From an uncultured Latescibacterota bacterium (GTDB lineage Bacteria > Latescibacterota > UBA2968 > UBA8231): DNA of 64,000 nt. The notes beneath the pieces are model-generated. The model did not search any database and was not told where the DNA came from. It saw only the letters and a program-made list of their open reading frames with translations. Each line of letters begins with the position of its first letter. Position 1 is the first letter of the stretch. Positions 17,498-25,721 of this stretch are shown here, piece by piece. The stretch lies in contig OX638377.1 in NCBI GenBank assembly GCA_951813615.1, forward strand, positions 3,746,599 to 3,810,598, in the 5' to 3' direction. The translations under genes were made by a program, and so were the position numbers.

Positions 17498-19051
17498 TCA
17501 CCCTAGTTCGAGCTCCTGCCAATAATCGACTGGCTTCTTGCCAACAGCACTCGGGCCACGTTCCAATAGTGCACAAATCGACCTCGACACAATACTGGGG
17601 CATCTGAGTAGAACGCTCTCGAGCCGTTTCTGTTCGACGGGCTTCAACTCTTCCAGACTACCACCATGTGCTATGCGGGACCTAAACTTGTAGAGATCTC
17701 GTATGGTATGGAAACAAGAGCGGCGCGATTCGAGATCCTCCTCCAAGAGCCGTGCAGCGCGAAGAGCAAGTCTGTAAGAAAGCTCGGTTCTACTATCAGA
17801 ATCGTCAAGAAAAAGAGACTCCAGCGCTATCGCGTACTCGATGAGTTTCTCCGGATCATCAGGTGCATACCGGTCGATGCTATTTGCTAGCCTCCTGCGT
17901 GCTTGGAGAATGGACCGGGAACGACCACTTTCCCCTACTAGAAGCGACACGAGTGCCCCTAGGTTTGTCACTTCTTCCTCCCGAAGGACCGAGCACTGTG
18001 GTGGTCTGAAGTCGAATCTCCTTGGATAGAACCTAGCGAGCTCGGTCTGGAACCTATCGGCCCACGTTTTGCGAATTGTCGGAGCAAAGTCATCTACCGC
18101 CACGATTTCCAGTGCCAGTATTCCAATGTCATCGCCCGGACGCAGGAGCCTCAGGCCGTCCAAGAGGAGAGCTCCTACCTCCGATGCTTAAGGATAGGCC
18201 TGAAGATACGATTCTTCCTCGTCCTCGACCGGAAGCGAAATCCTGTAGCGCAGGACAGTATTGATCTTTTCGTAACCAGGAACTTTCTGGTGCTCCTGCT
18301 CGACGAGATGGCTCACAAGTTGATCTGACGCATAGCAGACTCCCACCGAAATGGTTTCTCCACCTTGCACAAGATCAACAAGCGGGGCTTCGCCCTCGAA
18401 ATCAGCGGGCGGTCCATTCAGAAAGATCTGTACTTCGTACTCATAGCGGTCCAGAGTTAGAAGGCCTTGAAGATGTTGAATGATCTCCTCTTCTACTGCT
18501 GACCACCCTTCGAACTGGCCTCGGCTAGCAGGATCGAACCCATGCGCAACTAGACTCCGAGCCAGCCTCTTTCTCAGCGCAAAGAGGCACTCAAGCCCCA
18601 AGTCCCAGTTCCACCCTGCTCAATCTAGATCGGCGAACTGACTCGCCGACCACGTCTTATAACCCAAAGATTGGTACAGTCGATAGCAGAGGGGCAAGTC
18701 GGCATCAACTGATCTACCAAAGACTGCAACTGCGTCTCGGGTGTCTCTAAGGCGTTGATTTAACCCTTCCGGGTGAAACGACTGTTCTTGTCCAAAAGAG
18801 GCGGTGATCAGATCCTCGGTGGACCTTTCCTTTGACAGCCTCTTCTGCTCCCTCGATACCTCGACTCCGGTAGAACCTCGAATGGCACGACCACTGATTG
18901 GCATCAGGGCCGCGTTGTCATCGGCCCTCGTAATTACTTCATAGAGAGTCAAGAACGGATTTCTGTAGTCTGTTGAGAACGAACTCTCCTTCCAAAGGGC
19001 AGCTAGCCCACTACACAAGGCCCTGAGAGACTGTTTCAGTGATTCACTCAT
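17498..19051 (-). pseudogene. HEPN (ApeA-like) protein gene interrupted by two in-frame stops
   Basis: One reading frame spans 517 codons from ATG 19051 to the stop at 17498, broken by TGA at 18622-18620 and TAA at 18190-18188. Across both stops the frame stays in register and the sequence stays protein-like (FADLD-stop-AGWNWDLGLECLF; YLQAYP-stop-ASEVGALLLDGL). The later pieces have only TTG starts. The last 220 residues carry an ApeA-like HEPN fold with the RX4H ribonuclease motif in FRSRIAHGGSLEEL. The N-terminal 280 residues are of unknown family. It is either a decayed defence/toxin gene or carries assembly errors. It shares a cassette-sized unit with the DUF4440 gene 50 bases upstream. 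Confidence 0.7.
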
Positions 19052-19101
19052 CTATACTTCTGCACTTTTATCGAATATTGAGGACAAATTGAGAAGCCCG
19101 C

Positions 19102-19482
19102 TCAATCGTCACTCGAAAATGGGGTCCCTTGATGGAACCTCAGCTTCCAACCACCAGACGACCGCGTCCAGATGGAACTCCTTCGTGCCTCCTCGATATT
19201 TTCGCCGTAGGTGACGACACTATTGTACGTTACTTGGGCGACACCTTCAGAAAGAAGACGCGCGTCAAAGTCTGGAAGTGGAATCACCGCTTCTATGGGT
19301 GTTGAAGGTACCGAAAGCGTGTCGGCGCGCTGGTAGATACGCCCAGACCTTCCAAACTCGAAGAAGTCCTCGGCGACGATTTCCTCCATTCTCGATAAGT
19401 CAAAACGCGTTTCCTCTCGCCACAATTCTTCTTCTAGGCGCTGTAGGAGTTCCCGATCTTCGGCCGTAAGTTCAGTCTCCAT
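19102..19482 (-). CDS. DUF4440/NTF2-like protein (cassette gene)
   Basis: A 126-residue SnoaL/NTF2-like protein of DUF4440 type: an N-terminal helix (AEDRELLQRLEEELWREETR), then RMEEIVAEDFFEFGRSGRIY, a beta sheet with VAQVTYNSVVTYG, and the closing RSSIWTRSSGGWKLRFHQGT strand typical of the fold. Start ATG 19482. Such proteins are very common in integron cassettes. It may be an enzyme or a ligand-binding dimer; the substrate is unknown. Confidence 0.85.
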   Translation of the reverse strand: METELTAEDRELLQRLEEELWREETRFDLSRMEEIVAEDFFEFGRSGRIYQRADTLSVPSTPIEAVIPLPDFDARLLSEGVAQVTYNSVVTYGENIEEARRSSIWTRSSGGWKLRFHQGTPFSSDD

Positions 19483-19560
19483 CGATGGTTGGTCCTCTGT
19501 GTAGTCACCACGGTCTTAGTGCCCTCTGGCACCGCTCATCGCCCCTAAAACTCCCATGCT

Positions 19561-19648
19561 GCATAACGGCTTGGCCACTGGCGACGCCCACCACAAAGGG
19601 TGTTCGCGGAAGGCCGAAGGCCCGGAACCGCCAATAGATCTGTTAGCT
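19561..19648 (-). other. Candidate attC site after the 253-residue cassette gene
   Basis: This 88-bp site runs on the minus strand from AGCTAAC (complement of GTTAGCT at 19642-19648, overlapping the TAA stop) to GTTATGC (complement of GCATAAC at 19561-19567). Inner arms TTGGC (19571-19575) and GCCAA (19630-19634) are complementary. The middle contains a GGCC-GAA-GGCC-type hairpin. The upstream box is the exact complement of the downstream box of the preceding site, as expected for neighbouring cassettes. Confidence 0.65.
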
Positions 19649-20404
19649 GCTGTTGGAGGTCCCGCTGCCCAAGATCCGCTTCGACTCAGTATCTAGCCAC
19701 TGGCGCGCGACTAGACGGATAAGTTCCTGGGCTTCGTTCAGGGTCATGGGTTTTGGCGGAGGCTGCGTTCGCTCGTGACCATGTCTGGCGGCGGCCCCGG
19801 CGGCTTGGGGGCTGTTCGCCGTATGACGAAAACGCTTCAGCTGACCCTTGGTCGCCCACCCCATGTTCGTGATCCCGTTATGACCGACGGAGGCTTCGAT
19901 GATCTCCAAAATGTTGTAAAGCTTCCCCCAATCATGCTCTCCTCCCTTAAAAAATTGGAGGACACGCGCCACATCGTCGGAGGATTCGGCCGCGGCCAGC
20001 CACGCCTTCACCGGATCAGCTGGTCGGTGAATTTCCTCGGTTCCGTCCGCTCTCCTGATCTGGATGGTCGGCACAGACATCCGGACGGTCACGACAACTG
20101 GATTAGGAAATACATGGATATCTCGACTCCCATCGTCGCGGACCAAGATCACCTGAGCGACTTTGATAGGCTCAATCGCCCCCAAGATTAGTGAAGCGCT
20201 TCCTGACAACCGTGCGATCTGCTCGTCTGCGAACGCTTTCACTTGGGTCGCGTCAGAAAGCCCATCCAGCACCGACCAACGGAACACATATTCTCCATCT
20301 CGCTCCAGAATCGTTTGGTCGCCGTCTGCGAACGAGTCACTCAAGGACCTAAGAGCGGTGTCGTCCCCGGCGAGAACTACCTCCCACACGTTGTAGACCT
20401 CCAA
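19643..20404 (-). CDS. Conserved protein of unknown function (cassette gene)
   Basis: A 253-residue protein with a TTG start at 20404; no better start is visible and there is no clear ribosome site, so translation may rely on upstream signals or coupling. The N-terminal half is a mixed alpha/beta region (EVYNVWEVVLAGDD...). The C-terminal half has the recognisable ITNMGWATKGQLKRFRHTANSP segment, followed by ARHGHERTQPPPKPM and a helical end (EAQELIRLVARQWL). I recall this C-terminal pattern from conserved hypothetical proteins, perhaps HEPN-like helical bundles, but no function is known. Confidence 0.7.
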   Translation of the reverse strand: MEVYNVWEVVLAGDDTALRSLSDSFADGDQTILERDGEYVFRWSVLDGLSDATQVKAFADEQIARLSGSASLILGAIEPIKVAQVILVRDDGSRDIHVFPNPVVVTVRMSVPTIQIRRADGTEEIHRPADPVKAWLAAAESSDDVARVLQFFKGGEHDWGKLYNILEIIEASVGHNGITNMGWATKGQLKRFRHTANSPQAAGAAARHGHERTQPPPKPMTLNEAQELIRLVARQWLDTESKRILGSGTSNSS

Positions 20405-20408
20405 TATC

Positions 20409-20469
20409 AGCTAACTACTTATACGCTCGTACCCGAAAGACGGCGAAGCGCAACACCGATGTGTTATGT
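20409..20469 (-). other. Candidate attC site after higBA
   Basis: This 61-bp site runs on the minus strand from ACATAAC (20469-20463) to GTTAGCT (20415-20409). The inner arms TGCGCTTCG and CGAGCGTA pair with one bulged base, the kind of extrahelical base that sets attC orientation. It lies between the HigA stop at 20516 and the start of the next gene at 20404. Its downstream box matches the next cassette's upstream box 7/7. Confidence 0.65.
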
Positions 20470-20515
20470 GACGTAAAAAAATGCGATAGCCTACAAGACT
20501 GATCCTCAGGCGAAA

Positions 20516-20794
20516 TCAGATCAACTCGATACGGAGCTTTTTGCCCAGAGCCCGTGCAGCGCGGTCCATGGTCTGTAGCGTTACGGAGGGATTGGACGCG
20601 TCAAGCAGACGGTCCAGCGCGGACCGACTGGTTTGCATGCGCTTGGCCATCGCCGATTTGGACAGCTTGTTTTCCTCCATGAACTGACTCAACTGATAGG
20701 CAATAACGCGTTTCACAGCCGTTGCTTCTGCTTCACTGAGCAGACCCTCGTCTGCAAGGAACTCATCAAAACTGCTGCCGACATGTCTTTTCAT
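20516..20794 (-). CDS. higA: HigA-type XRE antitoxin
   Basis: A 92-residue antitoxin with a helix-turn-helix of Cro/C1 type in its second half (QLSQFMEENKLSKSAMAKRM, then TSRSALDRLLD). ATG 20794 overlaps the toxin stop by 4 bases (ATGA), giving the toxin-first order typical of higBA. It would neutralise the toxin and repress the operon, probably at the palindrome at 21152-21167. Confidence 0.88.
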   Translation of the reverse strand: MKRHVGSSFDEFLADEGLLSEAEATAVKRVIAYQLSQFMEENKLSKSAMAKRMQTSRSALDRLLDASNPSVTLQTMDRAARALGKKLRIELI

Positions 20795-21144
20795 CGTGCC
20801 TCCCGGAGCATCGTTAGTCTGGATCGTGCCAAAGTGAGATCGCTGGCGGGGATCTTCTCACTTTTCTTGATAAAACCGTGCAACAGGAGGATCGTGCCAT
20901 CGTAGACTGTAAAGACTACTCGGGCTATCGAATTGGGCAGGGTGCTACGGACCTCCCAAAGATCGCTCTCAAGCTTGCGGACCAGCGGCATTCCAAGGGG
21001 CCACCCAAACTGAACGGTCTTGATGTCCGCACCAATGATCTTCTTCGCCTCTCGATCCAAGCTGCGCAGCCATGCTCTAACCGGCTCACGCCCTGTCGTC
21101 GTACGGAAGAAGCGAACCGGTAGCGGCCTGTCTCTGTTCATCAT
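20791..21144 (-). CDS. higB: HigB/RelE-like toxin (Gp49 family)
   Basis: A 117-residue RelE-superfamily, Gp49/HigB-like mRNA interferase: VRFFRTTTGREPVRAWLRSL, GADIKTVQFGWPLGMPLVRKL, DLWEVRSTLPNSIARVVFTVY and LLLHGFIKKSEKIP in the usual order. The start is placed at the double ATG 21144/21141. An earlier ATG at 21180 is less likely because it would put the operator palindrome and a TTGACA box inside the gene. The toxin cleaves ribosome-bound mRNA when free of HigA. Confidence 0.87.
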   Translation of the reverse strand: MMNRDRPLPVRFFRTTTGREPVRAWLRSLDREAKKIIGADIKTVQFGWPLGMPLVRKLESDLWEVRSTLPNSIARVVFTVYDGTILLLHGFIKKSEKIPASDLTLARSRLTMLREAR

Positions 21145-21151
21145 CTCTAAC

Positions 21152-21167
21152 GTACCAATTATGGTAC
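21152..21167 (-). promoter_or_regulatory. Palindromic operator upstream of higBA
   Basis: The 16-mer GTACCAATTATGGTAC contains a perfect 6+6 inverted repeat (GTACCA/TGGTAC, 4-base spacer) located 7 bases upstream of the toxin start. A TTGACA -35-like box sits just upstream (21176-21171, minus strand). This is where an autoregulating HigA dimer would be expected to bind. The -10 box is not clear. Confidence 0.55.
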
Positions 21168-21253
21168 ACTTGTCAAGCATAGGGAAAATGCCATACGAAA
21201 ATCGAAACAGATCGCAGAAAGCGGTGGTCAGGGCCTATAAAGTTGTGCGGGTT

Positions 21254-21314
21254 GATGAACTGCCTGTTAGGGGCCAAGCGGCGAAGGCTACGCAGCATTA
21301 ATCCGCTGTTAAGC
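21254..21314 (-). other. Candidate attC site after the ParB-like gene
   Basis: The minus strand has GCTTAAC (21314-21308), a perfect RYYYAAC match, 11 bases after the ParB-like stop. Complementary arms AGCGG/CCGCT follow (21307-21303 and 21281-21277). The distal box is less clear: GTTCATC at 21260-21254 is a weak match. GCTTAAC agrees 6/7 with the complement of the preceding site's downstream box (GTTCAGC). Confidence 0.45.
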
Positions 21315-21325
21315 GATGGCCACTA

Positions 21326-21691
21326 TCAAATATCTTCGATGATATCTGGCTCAGGCATCTGTGCAAATTGGACGGCCTTGATCGTCGTAGTCCCTTCAAG
21401 CAAGGCTCGAGCCAGACGGTGACCGCCGTCCATCAGACGACCATTCTCGTTTATAATAACGGGAAATTCGGTGTTGGCCTCGTTGATCCGTTTGCAGTGA
21501 GCGGCCACTTCTCGGATAGTCGGCGTACGACCCGTGCCAAACCAGCAGTCTCGATCCAGTTCCTGAAAACTCTCTACCTCGACTTCAAATTCAGGTAGGT
21601 CTTGGGCTAGCTTCCATAGCCGATCCGTGTACCAGATGTACCGCTTACCTTTGATCTCCGTCGAGTGGGTTTGTCGTTTACGCCTCTGCAA
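21326..21691 (-). CDS. ParB-like (sulfiredoxin-fold) protein
   Basis: A 121-residue protein with a ParB/sulfiredoxin-like core: PVIINENGRLMDGGHRLARA contains the GGHR motif used by ParB-type CTPases/nucleases. The preceding region (RYIWYTDRLWKLAQDLPEFE) is not typical of chromosomal ParB, and the DNA-binding domains are absent, so it is a single-domain relative. The start is TTG 21691, supported by AAGGAGAG 5 bases upstream. Role unknown. Confidence 0.7.
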   Translation of the reverse strand: MQRRKRQTHSTEIKGKRYIWYTDRLWKLAQDLPEFEVEVESFQELDRDCWFGTGRTPTIREVAAHCKRINEANTEFPVIINENGRLMDGGHRLARALLEGTTTIKAVQFAQMPEPDIIEDI

Positions 21692-21713
21692 TGCTTCTCT
21701 CCTTTTAGCTTTC

Positions 21714-21796
21714 GCTGAACGTTCTCGGCACCCTCGAACCTACGAAGCAGGTTGGGTCGAGGGCCATCAGCCCGAGCCGGAGGTGCCGTGTTAGCT
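21714..21796 (-). other. Candidate attC site after the Nudix gene
   Basis: This 83-bp site is the best-formed of the set. On the plus strand it runs from GCTGAAC (21714-21720) to GTTAGCT (21790-21796). Arms CGGCACCCTC (21726-21735) and GAGGTGCCG (21780-21788) pair perfectly except for one bulged base. Inside, CCTCGA/TCGAGG and AACCT/AGGTT form a second long stem. The bulge, the outer TTA/TAA core and the branched middle are classic attC features. Confidence 0.7.
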
Positions 21797-21813
21797 AAAG
21801 TTGATCCTTCTAG

Positions 21814-22428
21814 CTAATCAATGAGATGCTCCTTGATGGAGTCGAACCACTCCGCAAATGGTTCCTGCAATTGGGGGTCTTCGGTCAACGGATGCCACAT
21901 TAGGACAAACTTGTGGTTATCAGAAAAGACTTCCCACACAAGCTCATTACTTGCTGCGCAACTTAAGTGATAGTGCTTACGCTCAACAGCGGTCGTCAGA
22001 GCATCTTGTGGTATCCAGCCAGTTATTTGAAACGAGATCCTATCCGAACCGAGCGACTCTTTTTCCACATAATCGATTTGCACAAAACCGTTTTCAGTTT
22101 CTCGGGTATCAACGCGAATACCTCTGCGAATCGTGACCCAATCGAAACTGCCAGCGTCTGGTCGAGAGTATACAGTGGAAGTCTTCTGGATGACGGCTGT
22201 ATTGGGAGGTAGCTTCTCCCGTTCCGACAAAAGTTCCGCGACAACATTCAATGCGGCTAGCCCCGTTTCTTCGCGGGCCTCCCGGAGTGCCGCGGCGACA
22301 AAGGACTCTCCCTTTTCCACCGTCCCGGCAGGTACTTGATTGCCGGCGTAGGGGTGCTTTAGTAGGAGAAAGTGCTTTCGACCGTCCAAGCTACGCGTTA
22401 TAAAACAAGTGACCTTTCCCAGGGACAT
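21814..22428 (-). CDS. Nudix hydrolase
   Basis: A 204-residue Nudix-family pyrophosphohydrolase. The Nudix box is complete: GTVEKGESF...REAREETGL near residues 36-58 (GX5EX7REUXEEXGU). The N-terminus (KVTCFITRSLDGRKHFLLLKHP) fits the strand before the box. The C-terminal 100 residues form an extra domain ending HPLTEDPQLQEPFAEWFDSI. The substrate is unknown. It is probably the first cassette of the array, although no recombination box is visible in the 30 bases between it and the flavoprotein gene. Confidence 0.9.
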   Translation of the reverse strand: MSLGKVTCFITRSLDGRKHFLLLKHPYAGNQVPAGTVEKGESFVAAALREAREETGLAALNVVAELLSEREKLPPNTAVIQKTSTVYSRPDAGSFDWVTIRRGIRVDTRETENGFVQIDYVEKESLGSDRISFQITGWIPQDALTTAVERKHYHLSCAASNELVWEVFSDNHKFVLMWHPLTEDPQLQEPFAEWFDSIKEHLID

Positions 22429-22458
22429 ATCACATTACTCTCTGCATTCCTGATTCAA

Positions 22459-23700
22459 TTACTTCCAAAGTAGCCGAAGGTAAAACAGCGGATTCGTCAG
22501 CATCTTGCGCGGCACAGCGTCGGCCATCATGCCGCAGATCATGTCGCTGACCTCGGCATTCTTGGCGGCCTTGCGAACGACCAAGTTCATCAGGTAGGGC
22601 CAGCGGCCCAAATTGTGCAGCTTGGTGCTCAGCTTCAGCTCGCTGCCCAGCGCATCCCACAGCCGGTCTTCATAGCAGCGCAAAAAGTCAGCCGAATAAT
22701 CCCCGGCCTCTCGCGCTTGAGCCGCAGTCTCCACAGCAAAGCGAGCCGAATACAGGGCATTGCCAATCCCCTCGCCCGTGAACGGATCGATCAAACCGGC
22801 TGCGTCGCCCAAGAGCAGAAAGCCATTCCCGTGCGCCGGTCGCCGCCGCGAGCCAACCGGCAGATTCCAGCCGACCGGGTCTTCGAGGGGGTGGGCGTCG
22901 CGAAAGCGCGCACCAAAGGTAGTGCTCGCCACCGCGGCTGCGAGTGCCTCCTTGAGGTCGATGCCGCGCTCCTTAATGTCTCGGTGATCCATGCCGATGC
23001 CCACATTGGCGCGGTCGCCCTCTATGGGAAAAATCCAAAAATACCCGGGTCGCACCTCGTCTATAAAGTGCAATTCAATCTGATCGCTCAGACCCGTCAC
23101 GCCCTCGAAGTACTGACGCAAAGCCACCATCCAATCGCGGCCCTCGTGGCGATACAATCCACTCTTACGGGCAACGATCGAGTTGAAACCATCGCACCCC
23201 AACACCAAGGGCGCGCGAAATTCCAAGCTCGTGCCGTCGGCTCTACGCCCCCGCACCCCACAGACCTGCTCACCCTCTCTCAGAAGCTCGCGCACGGCAA
23301 AACCCTCTAGGGTGTGGGCGGCCGCAGCCCGCGCTTTGGCAAAGAGAAAATCGTCGAAAACCTCGCGGCGGATGACAAACCCCTCCATCGGCAGCACCCG
23401 GCCAGTCAGGTCGTTGTGCAGCTCGTAGCGGCTCAGGTCGATGGACGCGGCGGTTGCGTCCGGGCTGCCGAAGACAATGCGAGTAATGGCCGCCCCAGGC
23501 AGGTCGCACACTTCCTCAAACAGCCCCAACTCGTGGAGGACGGCCACCGTCTTGCCGGAGAGGGCGTCGCCGCAGATCTTGTCGCGGGGAAAGCACTGCT
23601 TGTCCAGCAGCAGAGCCGCCAGCCCGTGACGCTGCGCATACAGCGCGGCCGTGGCACCAGCCGGACCGCCGCCGACGATGATGAGGTCGTAAGTTTGCAC
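22459..23700 (-). CDS. Geranylgeranyl-reductase-family FAD oxidoreductase
   Basis: A 413-residue flavoprotein of the geranylgeranyl reductase/digeranylgeranylglycerophospholipid reductase family. The FAD-binding Rossmann motif is DLIIVGGGPAGATAALYA at the N-terminus, followed by PRDKICGDALSG (the family's CGD motif) and the second FAD motif FLLLGDAAGLIDPFTGEGIG near residue 285. The C-terminal portion (LRCYEDRLWDALG) matches the family's helical end. It probably reduces polyprenyl chains of quinones or lipids. Confidence 0.9.
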   Translation of the reverse strand: MQTYDLIIVGGGPAGATAALYAQRHGLAALLLDKQCFPRDKICGDALSGKTVAVLHELGLFEEVCDLPGAAITRIVFGSPDATAASIDLSRYELHNDLTGRVLPMEGFVIRREVFDDFLFAKARAAAAHTLEGFAVRELLREGEQVCGVRGRRADGTSLEFRAPLVLGCDGFNSIVARKSGLYRHEGRDWMVALRQYFEGVTGLSDQIELHFIDEVRPGYFWIFPIEGDRANVGIGMDHRDIKERGIDLKEALAAAVASTTFGARFRDAHPLEDPVGWNLPVGSRRRPAHGNGFLLLGDAAGLIDPFTGEGIGNALYSARFAVETAAQAREAGDYSADFLRCYEDRLWDALGSELKLSTKLHNLGRWPYLMNLVVRKAAKNAEVSDMICGMMADAVPRKMLTNPLFYLRLLWK

Positions 23701-23820
23701 GTGGCCAGAAAATAGCCCGTCCAGCCCTCGCTACAAGGGCGCGGGCCGTATTTGCTTTGTAGGTGATCTTCCTTACATTTTCGGTTTTGCCAACGCAAGT
23801 GCCAAAGGAGTTGCAACAAC

Positions 23821-25719
23821 ATGTCCGAAGATGTCCAAACCGAAGATCCACAGGTCGAAAAACGAGCTTTCCAAACCGAGGTCCAACAGCTACTCCACCT
23901 GTTGGTTCACTCGCTATACACCCAAAAAGAAATTTTCTTGCGCGAGCTGATATCCAACGCCTCAGACGCCCTGGATAAAATCCATCACCGCTCGCTGACC
24001 GACCGCAATATCCTCGACCCAGACGCCGAATTGGACATTGAGATCGAGGTATCGAGCAGCAACAAGACCCTGACGATCCGCGACCGCGGGATCGGCATGA
24101 CCCGCGACGAGGTCAGTGAAAATATCGGCACCATTGCCCGCTCCGGCTCGGCCGAGTTTGCCAAACAACTAGCCGAAGCCGACGACGAGCAAGAAAAGCT
24201 CAAGCTGATCGGCCAATTCGGGGTGGGATTCTACTCGGTCTTCATGGTCGCCGACCGAGTAGTGATCACCACGCGCTCAGCCGACCCAGAAGCCGACGGG
24301 GTGCTGTGGGAATCCACCGGCGACGGAGCCTATACCCTATCCCAAGCCGACAAAGCCGACCGAGGCACTGAGATCAAGATCTACATCCGCTCGGACTGCG
24401 AGGAATTTCTCGACGCCCACCGGCTAGAGGCCATCATCCGCAAGCACTCGGATTTCGTCGCCTATCCCATCAAGGTCGCCAACAAACAAGTCAACGACAC
24501 GGCCGCGCTGTGGACCCGGCCGCGCAACGAAATTACCCCCGAGCAATACAACGAATTTTACACGCACCTGACCGGCGACTCCGAAGAGCCGCTCGCACAC
24601 GAGCACATCGTCGTGGATGTGCCAATCCAATTCTACGCCGTACTCTACATCCCCAAGCGCGCACCAGTCCAATGGCTGCACACAGAGCCGACGATCTCGC
24701 TCAACCTACACGTCGCGCGGGTCTTTATCCAAGACGATTGCAAGGAGCTTTTGCCGCTGTGGCTGCGCTTTGTGCGCGGCGTGGTTGACTGCGACGACTT
24801 GCCGCTCAACGTCTCGCGTGAAACCCTCCAGCAAAATCCCATCATCACCAAAATCCGCGCCACCTTAGTCCGGCGCATCATCGGCATGTTAGAGGGCATG
24901 GCCAAAAAGGACGAAGAGCAGTACATGACCTTTTGGCACGCCTGCGGCACCATCCTCAAAGAGGGCGTGGCCACCGATGCCGCGCACCAAGCCCAGCTCG
25001 CCAAGCTCCTGCGCTACCGCTCCTCACTATCCGACGACGACACCCCCTACATCTCGCTGCAGAACTACGTCGATCGGATGCAGAGCGAGCAGGACAAAAT
25101 CTACTACCTCGCCGGCGAGAGCAAAGAAGTCATTGCCCAAAGCCCCCTATTGGAGGCCTTCCGCAAGCGCGGCCTAGAGGTACTCTACTTCGACGAGCCG
25201 GTCGATGAATGGGTCGTCCAAGGGCTGCAAAAGTTCGCCGACAAAGAATTCGTCGGTGTGGATGCGGCCGAGCTAAACTTAGAAGAGGACGCAGTCGAGT
25301 TGGAAGGGGTCGATGAGCAGAAAGCCGAGACCATCGAGCTGATCTCCTTTCTAAAGAACAAGCTCGCCGGCCGGGTCGAAGATGTGGTCGAGTCCAAGCG
25401 GCTGACCGACAGCCCTTGCCTGCTGGTCGCCAGCCAAGGTGGGTTGAGCCGCAACATGGAGCGGCTAATGAAAATGACCGACCAAGAGTTCAAAGGCTCG
25501 CTGCGCACGCTAGAAATCAATCGCCAGCACCCCATCATCCGCAACATGGCCGCGGTGCTCAAGCGCGACCGCGACTCCGCGCAATTGGAGAGCTGGGCGC
25601 ATTTTCTGGTTGATTTCGTATTGTTAGGCGAGGGCACGGTCGAAGATCCACGGCGGCTGAGCCAGAGCTTGCAGTCCATTATGGGCGCGGCCACAGAGCA
25701 CGCGACCGAGGAGAGTTAG
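23821..25719 (+). CDS. htpG: HtpG (Hsp90-family chaperone)
   Basis: A 632-residue Hsp90 homologue. The N-terminal GHKL ATPase shows ELISNASDALDKIHH, DRGIGMTRDEV and GQFGVGFYSVFMVAD; the middle domain has PLNVSRETLQ; the C-terminal dimerisation domain ends in an acidic tail. The length is standard. A ribosome site (AAAGGAG) lies upstream of ATG 23821. proA starts 2 bases after the stop. Confidence 0.98.
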   Translation: MSEDVQTEDPQVEKRAFQTEVQQLLHLLVHSLYTQKEIFLRELISNASDALDKIHHRSLTDRNILDPDAELDIEIEVSSSNKTLTIRDRGIGMTRDEVSENIGTIARSGSAEFAKQLAEADDEQEKLKLIGQFGVGFYSVFMVADRVVITTRSADPEADGVLWESTGDGAYTLSQADKADRGTEIKIYIRSDCEEFLDAHRLEAIIRKHSDFVAYPIKVANKQVNDTAALWTRPRNEITPEQYNEFYTHLTGDSEEPLAHEHIVVDVPIQFYAVLYIPKRAPVQWLHTEPTISLNLHVARVFIQDDCKELLPLWLRFVRGVVDCDDLPLNVSRETLQQNPIITKIRATLVRRIIGMLEGMAKKDEEQYMTFWHACGTILKEGVATDAAHQAQLAKLLRYRSSLSDDDTPYISLQNYVDRMQSEQDKIYYLAGESKEVIAQSPLLEAFRKRGLEVLYFDEPVDEWVVQGLQKFADKEFVGVDAAELNLEEDAVELEGVDEQKAETIELISFLKNKLAGRVEDVVESKRLTDSPCLLVASQGGLSRNMERLMKMTDQEFKGSLRTLEINRQHPIIRNMAAVLKRDRDSAQLESWAHFLVDFVLLGEGTVEDPRRLSQSLQSIMGAATEHATEES

Positions 25720-25721
25720 CC

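Larger units (their letters stand above)
16999..21796 (-). mobile_element. Integron-like gene-cassette array without integrase (CALIN-like)
   Basis: At least seven unrelated small genes are all on the minus strand. The spaces after most of them hold imperfect palindromes bounded by RYYYAAC/GTTRRRY-like 7-mers. On the plus strand GTTAGCT occurs at 21790 and 19642, AGCTAAC at 20409, GCATAAC at 19561 and 17409, and GTTATGT at 20463 and 17064. As cassette logic predicts, the downstream box of the higBA unit (GTTAGCT, minus strand) is the exact complement of the upstream box of the next unit (AGCTAAC). Boxes overlap stop codons at 19643 and 17065. Cargo (toxin-antitoxin, DUF4440, ParB-like, unknowns) is typical of cassettes. 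No integron integrase is in the window. Confidence 0.65.

Noticed and set aside
18620..18622. TGA in the HEPN gene as a selenocysteine codon
   Set aside because: The second interruption is TAA, no SECIS-like hairpin is evident after the TGA, and HEPN proteins do not use selenocysteine.
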